Assembly: GCA_947311845.1 (NCBI GenBank)
Contig: CAMZMU010000059.1
Location: forward strand, 37,313,226-37,377,225
Reading direction: 5' to 3'
From: Poa pratensis
Taxonomy: Eukaryota > Streptophyta > Magnoliopsida > Poales > Poaceae
DNA length: 64,000 bases
Every line of letters begins with the position of its first letter. Position 1 is the first letter of the stretch. Below, piece after piece: positions 47,342-60,699 of this stretch. A program made the position numbers and the translations under genes. The notes beneath the pieces are model-generated. The model saw only the letters and a list, made by a program, of their open reading frames with translations. It was not told the DNA's origin and did not search any database.

Positions 47342-48359
47342 GTAAGACAATATGCTAGACCACACATTAGCTATTTTGCAATTGTCGAGTATGATTATCT
47401 TATATGTTTCTGTATGCTGCAATTCCTTCTTTACATATGTACAACTCCCTTTCATTTATCTGCTATCTTATATTTGACATCATTTATGGTCGGTATTTGG
47501 GACACAAGGAAACTTGAGCCCTCAACTAATTAATTATACTATTTATCCAGCTAGAGAGTATATGTAAATTCTGGAACAAAGGCAGCAACCTCCTCTTTTT
47601 GTATACATACACATGTTATTTCAACAGACAAGATGTATAAAGTATCCTAATATGTTTTCAACTATCCCACCATGTTTTTCTGTCAAATGATTTTTGCCAA
47701 CGGACAACGTAAAAAATGCACTTGGTTTCTCTACCAGGTTCGTGCTGCCATGACTTAAAAGGACATGTTGTCTCCATTTAGCTGTTCATGCAGGTGCAAT
47801 GATACATTTTTGGTAAGCGGAGCAATAACCATGAAGATGGTCAGCATCAAGTTCCATCTTATCCATCATTATGCCATGGCTAAGCAGAAAGGTGCGTAGA
47901 TTAAGATATTGGTTTGGTTTCTGTTCTATATCATTTTTGGGCTTTTGATCCTGCTTTTATGATAGATCTTTGGAACTGAAATTTTCAGATTTGGCTAACG
48001 AAATCTTCTTCAAGCAAGCTGTTATCTCTTTGTGTACTGTTACATATTGATTGATCAATGCTCTCGCAGGTCGGCAGCTTCTCTTAAGAAGATTGCGTAC
48101 CGTGGATATAAGCATGAACAACATCGCCAAATGCAAGGTTTCTTAAACCATAATAAAGATTTTGAATATTACGTGGTGACAATTTTCTTCAATTTTGTTA
48201 AGACAATCTGTGTGGATAAAATTTCAAATTTCAGAGAGATTTTTGCAGAGAAAAATAGTTGTAGCGTGCAAGCAATAAAGTAACTTGAATCCAAATTGTT
48301 TTGTGGAATTGTCAGAAGGAGGAAGATTACCTAATGCTGAACACCGCCCACCTGACGGT
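47342..48359. other. Helitron 2 filler, no assigned gene
   Basis: AT-rich sequence after the FtsZ exon, probably partly intron. I found no further FtsZ exon. Confidence 0.35.
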
Positions 48360-48900
48360 GCGCTGCAGGGTGGCGAGGGCGCCGTCCAGGACACGTCATG
48401 CTGCCTGGTGGCGAGGGCGCCGTGTAGGGCAACTCGTGCTGCCTGGTGGCGAGGGCACTGTCGAAGAAGGTGTTGCCCGGCGCCGTCCAGGAAGACTTAA
48501 GTTGCTGGCGGGCTGCTAGGGCGCCGTTGAGGAAGGTGCCGTTGGGCGCCGTCCAGCAAGACGCCGTCGAGGAAGGTGTCGTTGGTCGTCGTCCAACAAG
48601 ACGCCATCCAGCGAGACGACGGTGTTGCCGGGCTACGTGGGCGCCGTCTAGGACAGAGACCTCCTGCTGCCTGGCGGCGAACGCGCTGTCGAACAAGGGA
48701 CCCTTGGCAGGTCCAGCAAGACGAACGACGGTTTTGCCGAGCTGCGTGGGCGCCGTCAGAGACCTTGTGCTGCCGGGGGCGAGCGCGCCGTGGAAGATGG
48801 TTCCGTTGGTAGGTCCCAGTGGAGATCAACAGCCGTGCGGCGACGGAGCCTGGTGGCGATCGGTGCGGCGATGGATCAGTTTCTATTTTTAGCGTGGCCT
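48360..48900 (+). repeat. GC-rich minisatellite-like block
   Basis: Variants of GCTGCCTGGTGGCGAGGGCG recur (near 48362, 48399, 48439, 48667), alternating with variants of GGCGCCGTCCAGCAAGACG and GTCGAGGAAGGTGTCGTTGG. Units are imperfect and irregularly spaced. Frames are open on both strands because of composition. Confidence 0.65.
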
Positions 48901-49132
48901 CCGTGATTGCAGGGGAACGTGGGCGTATTTTCAAAATTTCCTCTGCGGGGGTGGAGGTGAAGTACGATTCAGTCAATGTAAATCGCTAAGTGCACACGGG
49001 ATACCTGCTTGGTCAATCTGCAATGTTAGATTTAGTTTGGTGGGGCAAATCCAGCGGTTGCTATGTTTCGGGGTTATGTTGATGGGGTGCGTCTAGCGAA
49101 AGTGATGTTTGCGTGTTTAATAGTAGTGGAGA

Positions 49133-49467
49133 TAGGCCTCCGACTGCATCACGGTAAGTTAGTTTTTACTCAAAAAAAAAAAAAAGAGGTTGCATGGTAG
49201 GAGACGGAAATCCAAATTTGGCAGCGAGGACCAGTTCTCCCCTTCCTCCCATGCATGCATGGGATCCGACCATTCCTCTCTTGCTCTCTCCCCTTTCTCT
49301 CTCGTCCATCCAATCCCAGGATCGAAAAACAACAACACACAGCCCTCACCAATCGAGGACAATTTTTGTCTGATCCAAGGTCGAAGCAGAGATTCAGAAA
49401 ACAAGTACGTTCGCCGCAGCACGATCAGAGATTAATTTCGGAGAGACCTAAGTGACCATCATCCAAG
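49133..49467 (+). promoter_or_regulatory. Promoter and 5' UTR of V-ATPase E
   Basis: Only 335 bases separate the Helitron 2 edge from the start codon. A pyrimidine-rich patch (CTCTCTTGCTCTCTCCCC and on) at 49275-49305 resembles the Y-patch common in plant core promoters. The leader to the ATG is AC-rich. No clear TATA box was seen. Confidence 0.5.
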
Positions 49468-50522
49468 ATGAACGATGTCGACGTCGGGAAGCAGATCCAG
49501 CAGATGGTCCGGTTCATCCAGCAGGAGGCCGAGGAGAAAGCCAGCGAGATCTTGGTTGCCGCAGAGGAGGTACGTTCAGTTTTATATGACCGTAGTCGAT
49601 CGATCATCTACATTAATATTGTTCAACTTTAAAGCGTTGATCAGCAAAAGCATTCTGAATTCATCGATCCGTGCCTGCCTGCAGGAGTTCAACATAGAGA
49701 AGCTGCAGCTGGTGGAGTTGGAGAAGAGGAAGATCAGGCAGGACTACGAGCGCAAGCAGAAACAGGTGGACATCCGCAGGAAGATGTGAGCAGACAACCA
49801 TTTACATGCGCGTTTTCTCGATGAACAACACCTCTCGTATCGCTCGCTAAATGCAGATTAATTTCGCCAACTTATATGATGTATGCAGTGAGTACTCGAC
49901 GGAGCTGAACGCTGCGCGCATCAAGCTGTTGCAGGCGCAGGACGACGTCGTGAGCGAGATGAAGGAGAACGCGTGCAAGGCTCTCCTCCGCGTCACCAAG
50001 GACACCAACGTCTACAGGAAGATCCTCAAGAGCCTCATCGTGCAGGTTCACTGTGTTCCATCGCATAGTATCATGTATCGTGCTTCAGAAAATTCAGATT
50101 GACTGACCGTGTCTGTCCATGGATGGGTCGATCGAGCAGAGCCTGCTCCGGCTGCGTGAGCCGTCGGTGGTGCTGCGGTGCAGGGAGGCGGACCGCGTCC
50201 ACGTGGAGCCGGTGCTGGAGGCGGCCAAGAAGGAGTACGCCGAGAAGAACAAGGTGAACCTCCCGAAGATCATCATCGACGGCAAGGTCTACCTCCCGCC
50301 GCAGAGGATCAACGACGCCGCGCACGGGCCCTCCTGGTACTCTTTTCTACTTACCTCCATCTCCGCTCGATTGTGATTTAGTAAAATTCAGTGGCCGAAC
50401 GTGTGCAGCTGGGGAGGCGTCGTGCTGGCGTCGCAGGACGGCAAGATCGTCTGCGACAACACGCTGGACGCTAGGGTGGACGTCTCCTTCAGGCAAAAGC
50501 TTCCTGAGGTACGTGCGCCATT

Positions 50523-50592
<70 letters not shown>

Positions 50593-50682
50593 CCTGCTTT
50601 CCTTCTCTATCGGTTGAAATATTTCTCTGTTTCTCTCATGCAGATCAGGAACAAGCTCTACGACCAGAAAGTGTCACAATAA
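49468..50682 (+). CDS. V-type H+-ATPase subunit E, 6 exons
   Basis: Exons by eye are 49468-49569, 49685-49785, 49889-50045, 50140-50336, 50409-50508 and 50644-50682. All introns are GT-AG and phases agree, giving 231 aa, the usual length. The N-terminal half is the charged coiled coil (MNDVDVGKQIQQMVRFIQQE, EEKASEILVAAEEEFNIEK, YERKQKQVDIRRKIEYS). The C-terminal half has SLLRLREPSVVLRCREAD, PKIIIDGKVYLPP, GGVVLASQDGKIVCDNTLD, then RVDVSFRQKLPEIRNKL. Subunit E pairs with G in the peripheral stalk that holds V1 to V0 in the tonoplast and endomembrane proton pump. The C-terminus (YDQKVSQ) and the AHGPSW loop differ from the common isoform, suggesting a divergent paralogue. No damage is visible. 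Confidence 0.93.
50524..50588 (+). repeat. (CT)n microsatellite in intron 5 of V-ATPase E
   Basis: About 32 uninterrupted CT units start 16 bases after the exon 5 donor. The intron is only 135 bases, so the repeat makes up about half of it. Length variation is likely between accessions. Confidence 0.95.
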
Positions 50683-50715
50683 GCTTCTTTTGGACTACTT
50701 TTAATACATTATTTT

Positions 50716-50721
50716 GAATAA
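50716..50721 (+). terminator. Candidate poly-A signal of V-ATPase E
   Basis: AATAAA lies 34 bases after the stop codon, in an AT-rich 3' UTR. Confidence 0.5.
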
Positions 50722-52440
50722 ATCAGAAGCCGTTCATGACGTGTCTTCTTGTATTCCAACATTTCTTTACGTGTACCAATACCAAAATTGTCATATTTGT
50801 ATCGGAGTAAATTACGTATACCCATAACAGACATATGTCTGTCTGTGTGCTGTATTGTACTAATGTAGTAGCAGTAAAACCATGCCCGTGCCATCAAAGA
50901 TAATGTAAAATGTTAAATTCAGAAATATAAACTAATTTCACAATGGGCAGAAAATGTATGTCGATCCATGGTGTTTCTTAGCATCTAGCACACTCATTGA
51001 TCAATGGTTGTTAATTCAAAGTCCTTTTCGTTTTCTTGGTTGTGTGCATCTAGTTATGCAAAATTCTGGTTGTGAACTCTTCACCGCTATGTCATCGTGT
51101 ACTCCAAGATAGTACCTCTAAGAAGGGCAATGGCACGAGAAGCGCCACCATCGCATGTCTTACGAAAACTTGTCATTAATGTTTGCTCTCGAGTTGGACA
51201 AGGAGGGGAGGCGTCGTCACAATGACCCCTCTAATGAGGTTAGTGGTGCTCGCTGATGTCACAATCGTCACTTTCGACCTAAGAACCGGAAAACAAAATG
51301 CCACCAATAGCCTCCATGGCCTCCACCATGTATGCGTGCAACTAGCCACCATCACTAAACCATGTGTGGAGATGCATCCCCGCCGAATATGACCACTGAA
51401 CGAAGGTGCACATCCCATGAATGTGACCTGAAGCACCACAACCTGTTTCTGTGGTAGCATAAGCCAACCTCTACATCGTCCTCACGGGCTCGACATGCCA
51501 TCTTTATCAAGACGTTCTAGACTTTTAGTGTGCTGTAGATTCTCATCCAAAACTTGTATCATTTGATGATGTCATGTGAATCGCTAGAAATATATGAAGT
51601 GCATGGCTAACCCAATAACTATAGTTTCCTAGGGGGAACCGAGGCTACCATGAGATAAAAGACTCTCTAGCAAGCTACCACGAGACAAAAAAAAAATTCT
51701 AAAGAGATTTGATTCGAAATCTTATATATATGGATATTATGACAACACTGAATATTGCCGATTGGGAAGTTCGGTCTATGATTTGCATTACGAACGGTAA
51801 TAAAATCCCTCCATTTAGTAGCACTTAAGAACCACATAGGTTTAACCGTGACGTCAAGGCCACAAAGAGGAATTGCTTGCGGTGGATGCCAAGACACCTA
51901 GACACGAGGAGGAGTGTATATCAAGCGACGTGGCGAGATACTTCACTAAGTTGAGAATAAGCATAGACCACGAGACTTCCAAACATGTCAACCTTTTAAA
52001 TTGCTTGCTAAATCCATGAGCAGGCAAGAAACTAGTGGTGAACAACAACATCTTAGTAGCCCAATGGAAAGAAAACAAACGTGACTCCCGTTGTAGTTGT
52101 TGGGTTACGCGATGGAAAACAAAAAAAACCACCTTACACGTAACAATGAAGATCTATCTATGAAGATACAATCGAGAGATGACCTAGTTATCATACCGAC
52201 ACCGTGCAACGGAAGTAGATGTCGATGTAGATGTTGATGAAGTCTGATGAATATCCTCACGGCTAAGCCTAGCGGTGAGGATGTCGCCGACTCCCCGCTT
52301 CACCCCGTCAGCGTCCAACTCAAATAGAATCAAAGATATGATTCTTCTGAGAGTTCGCATGCGTTCGTCTCCTCCAGTTCGGCAGAACTTCATCGTCTAG
52401 GACTAAGTATCTACTAGAACAAGTATGGTGGAGATCCCAA
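50722..52440. other. No supported gene
   Basis: 1.7 kb of mixed sequence. Short frames on the minus strand (51667-51897 and 51854-52132) have no recognised motif and may be transposon debris. Confidence 0.35.
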
Positions 52441-53010
52441 CACATGGGGAGGGGGGGAGAGAGATTCGGATCTACATCTATTGGGAGAGGACACCTCAAA
52501 ACCCAGCAGATCAACTTCTAATCAAGAGGGGAGGGGGGGGGGGAGAGAGAGATTCAGATCTACATCTATTGGGAGAGGACACCTCAAACAGATCAAGTTC
52601 TAATCAAGAGGGGGAGGGACACCTCCACAACGCCAATGGGATATGAGGAGGGGATGGGGCGCGGCCCTCGCCTAGGGCCGGCCACACCAGGTGGCTTGCC
52701 CCTAAAGAAACGGGTGTAGCCAACCCTAGTAGGCCTTCTGGCCCAACTCGCTCATGCCAAATGGGGGGCAGCCCATGGGGGGCTTAGCCGCAGCCCTATA
52801 TGGGCCTAGGAGCCAATGTGACCTTAGGCCACTCGGGGCATCCCGGGACCCCCCGGCACTTCCTTCACTCTCTGGTGTTTGTAAAAAACTTCCGGATGAG
52901 TATTTCCCCTTATAGAAATTCTCGGAATTAATCCGACAATGATATAAACTATTTCTATGACTCCCGGACATATCTTATTCTTCATTTTGCACGTTTATTG
53001 TTTCATTAAT
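52441..53010 (-). mobile_element. LTR-like remnant with an 88-bp tandem duplication
   Basis: Units at 52463-52550 and 52551-52625 share GATTC(G/A)GATCTACATC, TATTGGGAGAGGACACCTC and TTCTAATCAAGAGGG. The downstream part has GGGCC-rich text, then CTCCCGGACATATC. This arrangement resembles 62600-63110, and both look like old LTR sequence in minus orientation. No ends or TSD were found. Confidence 0.4.
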
Positions 53011-53221
53011 GGATCGCTAATGATATTAACAGTTGAGTAGATAAATCAATTTGAATGTCCGAATTTAGAAGTTAAATCGATTATTTTAGCGATGAAGTGA
53101 TATATTATGCATGCATGTACTCCCCCTTGTAAGGGGATTTCACATTAGCTAGAAACCCACCACACAGGATGCCCTAGCTAGACTAGACGTTATTTAACAA
53201 TATATATATAATAACATACTT

Positions 53222-53550
53222 TATGATCTCTTTGATCCACATGAATTGCAAAATGTAGGAACAATAAATATACAATATTGGAGTGGCATGTCCTCTTAAA
53301 TCCTATATGATTAGCAACCGCATGAATTTGAACTAGAGAGTTTGACGCCACACAAAAAAAGATTTGTAAAAAGAGGTTAGAGTGAATGCTAAATTTTATA
53401 TGGAATGGAGTATAAATGATTCCTTACCAAAAATTTCCATAGGATCCAATCCTACAAATCAAATGACCAACATAGATAAATTTCTTATAGATACAATCCT
53501 CCAAAAGTCTTACTACTATGAAATTGCTTTGAATCAAAGGAGCCTTTAGT
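53222..53550. mobile_element. Diverged copy of the 27044 MITE
   Basis: It shares GATCTCTTTGATCCA at the left, GGATCCAATCCTACAAATCA in the middle and GAATCAAAGGAGCC at the right with 27044-27347. It lies about 350 bases upstream of the SNAT1 start codon and may contribute to its promoter. Confidence 0.65.
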
Positions 53551-53901
53551 TTTTTTTTCTGCCAGCTGCAAAGTCCAAACGGGCCAGTATCATGACGTGC
53601 CACTACCCTTTTTGTTTCCGGGCCTGGTGACCGGCACACACTGTAGTCTGGGCCTACTCGTTTCTCCGGCAAAGCACAAGCTCGCCGGTCCAGAACCTGC
53701 GCCCTCCTCTTCCCTGCCGTTCGACTATCTCTCCCTCCCACGTCCCACCTGACCTGACCTGACCTTATCCACCGCCCCGACGCGACGACTGGCCGTGAGC
53801 GAGTGAGGCAGCCACCCGTATACTGCGAGAGCCCTCTTCCCCTCCTCCCGCCGCCGTTCACCGGAGGCACCGCGAGCTGCCGGAATCGTCGGGCAGCGAA
53901 G
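53551..53901 (+). promoter_or_regulatory. Promoter and 5' UTR of SNAT1
   Basis: The GC-rich sequence contains several GGGCC-type motifs (ACGGGCCAG near 53579, CGGGCCTGG near 53619 and TGGGCCTAC near 53649). In plant promoters these resemble site II elements. No TATA box was seen. Confidence 0.4.
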
Positions 53902-56446
<2,545 letters not shown>

Positions 56447-57197
56447 CTCCGGTGGTGACGCGACACTCGTCCATTGATTCCACAAGAGCGACGTCCGACG
56501 ACCAGTGCAGTTTTCTCCGGTGCAGAAGGAAGAATGATCAAGAGCTGAGTTACGTGTAACAGTGACTCAAGAGACTGATGCCAATATGCCATGTGCAGTA
56601 TCTGCTCCTACTGGCTATCTCTTCCTCAAATCCTCTTCGTCTAGATGTAACTATGAAAATATCCTTGTACTACGAAGGAGACAGCTCACCGGTTTTCCAT
56701 GTACGAACAAATGGTGTCCTGGAAGTCTGGTTCTAATGAAGGAATTGTTTTCCAATCAACCAGTCTGTCTTGACTGTTCTTGACATTAACCTCTCCGTGC
56801 TCATCGGGCTGCAGTAGCGTCAACGACAAGCTGCTGCTTGTGGTCAGCGCGCGTGCGTTCTTGACCAAATTTAAAGCGACCGCGCTCGTATCGATCAATC
56901 CAATGGCAAATCATTTTCGAATTGGTGTGGACATGTTCCTTGGCATGGTTCCAACCGATCGGAATAAATGAGAGAGCTTGGTTTTTCTATGCACTGTCGT
57001 CAGTTCACTTGTCTTGCTCTGCAGAAATCCTGCCATGACGTGCGGGCTACATAGTTTGGGCTCGCCATGGCACCGATGCAGCAGCTGGAAGGTACGAGGT
57101 GCGTGATCGATCGGTTAGCCAAACCTCGAGCTTCCAGAAGGAGTTGTTTGCCACATGTACATATCCATGCACAAAACACTCTTCCACTGCAATCACC
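56447..57197. other. SNAT1 3' region, no gene
   Basis: The SNAT1 3' UTR and intergenic DNA. No other coding evidence was seen. Confidence 0.4.
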
Positions 57198-57264
57198 AGC
57201 AAAACAAAAACAATACTACCTGTGACACTTCTTTTGGAGAGGCAGTATTGTTTTTTGTTTTGCT
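57198..57264. repeat. Inverted repeat (hairpin)
   Basis: AGCAAAACAAAAACAATACT (57198-57217) is followed by AGTATTGTTTTTTGTTTTGCT (57244-57264, 21 bases with one extra T). The loop is about 26 bases. It may be a mini foldback element or a transcript hairpin. Confidence 0.75.
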
Positions 57265-58936
57265 AACGAAGTAGGTTGGATCGGAGAGAGTATTATTTCT
57301 GCTTAGCAAAACTTTACTGCAAAGACAAGTTGATGGATGGATACGCTAATAGCCAGTCTAGTTAAGCTAGCTAGGACCGTGTGTCATGATGCCGTCACTG
57401 CGTCGCCGCGTAGCAGTGGGAACGCTGCCGCCGTTGTCTAAAGCCAATGCTTCCGCTTCCATCCAAGTCAAGCTTGGTCTCATTTCATCTCTGGGTGCGC
57501 GGCTACATGAGTCATTCGCCAGTCGCCGTCGCTTTGTTTGTCCAAAGGCTACACGTAGATTTGTTTATGGCATATGGCCACTCTCCACTGAGACCTACAA
57601 CTCTCCTGGAGATCTGGACTCGATTCCCTTTTATTAATATCAAAATGATATTAATTACATCCATCCTCTACAGCAATATAATGATTAGAGAAATCTAAAC
57701 ATTAAGATGCACATAGTCGAAAAAGAAAAGAAAAAACACCGAAGGATTGAGAGCCTCGTAGCGGCAATAACACCACTGGTGTTGGTGACACATCGACTCC
57801 AAAATGTTCCTCCAAAACAAAGCATCCAAAAAGGCAACACTGCGCAACATATTGACGTCCGATTTAACCAGAATGGTCATATCCTGTCCCCGGAGAAGGT
57901 CCAGTCTCTAAACAATGCCTTAAATAAGAAATTGACTAGGGATCCACCATTTCTAGGTACAATAACCGAATGTCATGCTTACGGTTTTCACCCCAGAAAC
58001 TGAGACACGGAACTCAGAGAGCACCGCCAAGAACGAACTCTGCCAGGAGCACCGCCCCCACTTGTCGAGAATACCGTTGCCTAACCCCGATCGTCCCACA
58101 CACATACATGTTCCAATTCGCTGCGATACTCTCTGGGGACTTCTCGACTGGATTCTCTGGGATGTTGCAAACTTTGATCACACATCCATTCATTTCTCTT
58201 CTTTCTACTGCGGCTGCAATGTGAGCAAAAGGTTTTGCATAAAATGTATGGATCATAATTCATAAACATGTTTGGTAAAACTCATTGAAGAAATTACCCT
58301 CTCGCAATCCATCTCATCTGTTTGTTTTTGGATGTAATATCATAATTAATGTTTCCAACTTGCTTGAAAGGGATAAAGGTTCAAATATACAAAAGCAACT
58401 TTTAGAGGGGGCATTTGACTAAATGAGATAATCACAACCAACTTTATACCAACCAGAGCGTTAATTAGTGCGCCAAGAAGTAGCTTTCAAGTCTCGTGGA
58501 CTTGACGAAGGGACATCATGAGGAAAAAGAGAAGATCAAGGCTTCCATCTTTCCAGTAACCCGTGTTGATCTTTTTTTCCACACTTAGCCATGCATCTTC
58601 CAATTTCGCAGTAACTCGTACCCGTGTTGATCTTTTTTTCCAAACTTAGTCATACATGCGTGCATCACTAAAGGTGAAAGCCTCCCTTTCTGTGCTGTTA
58701 AACTGGCTCAGATCAAGCTGAAATTAAGCAATCTTACAGAAGAAAACCAGGATGCATGCACGGGCACTAGCTAGCCACACTTTTTGACTAATTTTTGCAA
58801 CGGTAATATATAATCCCAGCCCAAGATGAGACGTTTTTTACTTTCACCACGGCTCTCGTGCGTCCTCCTACTTGCGTTCCACTAATGGTGCAGCCCTCTT
58901 GGACTTTCATGCCAGCAGGGTTCGTGTACGCATCTA
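57265..58936. other. Mostly unassigned; possible antisense non-LTR 3' end at 57632
   Basis: TTTTATTAATATCAAAATG at about 57632, followed by text like GCCTCGTAGCGGCAATAACA, resembles an antisense 3' end of a non-LTR copy, without a tail or TSD that I could define. A short repeat, CCCGTGTTGATCTTTTTTTC, occurs near 58560 and 58621. No gene is supported. Confidence 0.35.
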
Positions 58937-60344
58937 CTCCCTCCATTCCACAATATGAGATGTTTTAGTCTTTTTCCACATGTACATGCACACACATGTA
59001 TCTACACATATTTAAGTGCATGTGTCCATTCTTTTTAGTAAGAATCTAGACATGCATGTGTGAAATGGCAGGCTCGAGACGAGCCCTGCTTTGAATTAAC
59101 AAAGCCAACAACGGCCGAACGATACAAGGTTGCTGCGAACAGCTTACAACACCACGCACAACCCAAGCACACAAGAAAAGGAAACAAAGCACAGCTTGGA
59201 GAAGACTAAGTCCTCCGCGCTCGAACGCCGACGCAGAAGCAAAGGCAACATCAGCTTGTCGACTTGAGGGCAGCACAATGTGATCAGCTTCAGGTGGCTA
59301 GGGAAACACACCGTCCTCTTCCATCGCTGGAGAGGGTCCCAACCCCCTCGCCCAGGATCGAGGGCGCCGCACCGTCAGACGACGGAGATGTTCACCCGAG
59401 AACAAGGAGAGGTGTGGCCCAAGAGACCACCACGGAAGGCCAGACCACGCAGACCGCCTCGCTGCGACGAGCACCAGCACCAAACATCTTCAGAGCCAAG
59501 GACGGCCAAGACAAATAGGGTAAACTTGGGAGCAGCCGCTGCCCTCGAAGAAGCAGAGATGACAACGACGGCGAAAACCGCCGCCAGCAACACCTCAGCC
59601 ACCCCACCAACCATGGCACCACTCACCAACAACCACCGAACCCCAGACGGCGCCTCCAAGGAGGAAACGACACACACGGCGCCGCCGCCGTCTAATCCAA
59701 AGAGGATTTTGGGCTTTCACCCGGGTCGGGGTTAGGGGTGGGGAGATGGGACCTTAGCAGCGCCTCCATAAAGGTAAACGGCACCCGGAAAGGTGTCGCC
59801 GCCGCTGTGGTCAAAACGACCAGGGATTTCTCCCGGACCCAGCTCGCACCACCAGCTCCCCAACCAGCAAAGCCGTGTCGGCCCCCAAAAGGACGCCGAC
59901 AGCCACAACCTATCGGGGATGAGAGAGCCAGAGGGAGGGCGAGATTCATACATTCGGGAACTTGCGCACGAGCTCACGCCCACGCGCGCGGCACCCACCT
60001 GCCGTCGTCCTGCCGCCCGCGCGGACCAGGAAGCCGTCCAGCAACCACGAGCGCCACCGGCCGCGCGGTCGACGTCGCCTTTCCACCCGAGGCCGCCGCC
60101 TCGGCGCCCGAAACCCTCCGCACAGGACGCAGAGCGGTGTATCCTCGCCGCCACCATCACCGGCAGGCCGAGCGGGCGAGCTCGGACCCTTCTCAGGCGG
60201 CGGCGGGGAAGGGGAAGAAGGGGGAAGTGGCGGCGCGAGGGAACCCTAATCGCCCTCGAGTCGCCCTCGGGAGGACGACGCGAGGGCCAAGCCCCACATG
60301 CATGTGTAACACCTAAAACATCTTACATTGTGGAACGGAGGGAG
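58937..60344. mobile_element. Stowaway MITE split by a retroposon
   Basis: The left end CTCCCTCCATTCCACAATAT (58937) and right end ATTGTGGAACGGAGGGAG (ending 60344) are inverted repeats flanked by TA on both sides, the Stowaway target duplication. Without the insertion at 59062-60295 and one copy of its TSD the element would be about 162 bases, normal for Stowaway. Confidence 0.9.
59062..60295 (-). mobile_element. Non-LTR retroposon inside the Stowaway
   Basis: A perfect 12-base TSD, ACATGCATGTGT, lies at 59050-59061 and 60296-60307. The antisense 3' end (CTTTGAATTAACAAAGCC, then a GC-rich body) mirrors the 3' end at 15190-15240, where ATTAATCGAAAAGCC precedes the A-tail. GC-rich frames on both strands are open but carry no recognised domain. 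There is almost no poly-A at the 3' edge. Confidence 0.8.
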
Positions 60345-60580
60345 TACTCCGTATGTCGACTAAAATCTAGGACCCGTCAGTCTTTTTACTCGAAGATCCA
60401 CGCTAATGTTTTATTTTTTAATAATTCCGGTTACATAGGCACACGAGTTTAGTTTAGACAAATGAGAGCAAACACATGGATATCCCAAAATTGGATTGCT
60501 CATTTGTACTTCTAGTTTTATTTGTTCATATGCTCACCGTAATCACCATATAATTAATTCGTATTAAAAAACCCGTAGTA

Positions 60581-60653
60581 CTCCCTCCAATCCATATTAA
60601 TTGTCATAAATTTAGTGTACTAAATTGCGACAATTAATATGAATCAGAGGGAT
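60581..60653. mobile_element. Very short Stowaway MITE
   Basis: CTCCCTCCAATCCATATTAA at the left pairs with TTAATATGAATCAGAGGGAT at the right. TA flanks both sides (60579-60580 and 60654-60655). At 73 bases it is essentially two inverted arms. Confidence 0.8.
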
Positions 60654-60699
60654 TACACAATTATTACAACACAATGTTCAATATTCAAGCAAGAATTTA

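Larger units (their letters stand above)
44178..49132 (-). mobile_element. Helitron 2 carrying copia and FtsZ fragments
   Basis: On the minus strand the 5' end is TCTCCACTACTATTAAACAC (plus-strand edge 49132). The 3' end is the hairpin CGTGCGTTGCACGTGCACG followed by ATTACTAG (edge 44178). Host bases are A before and T after, the AT target of Helitrons, with no TSD. The 4955 bases hold a Ty1-copia pol piece (44506-45045), a GC-rich exon-like block (45780-46430), an FtsZ exon (47044-47341), other unassigned sequence and a GC-rich repeat block (48360-48900). No Rep/helicase was seen. Confidence 0.75.

Noticed and set aside
48285..48976. Frames of 121-159 aa on both strands in the GC-rich block
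   Set aside because: They come from imperfect minisatellite repeats inside Helitron 2 and match no family.
56562..56971. Small frames after SNAT1
   Set aside because: They lie in the SNAT1 3' region with no conserved motif.
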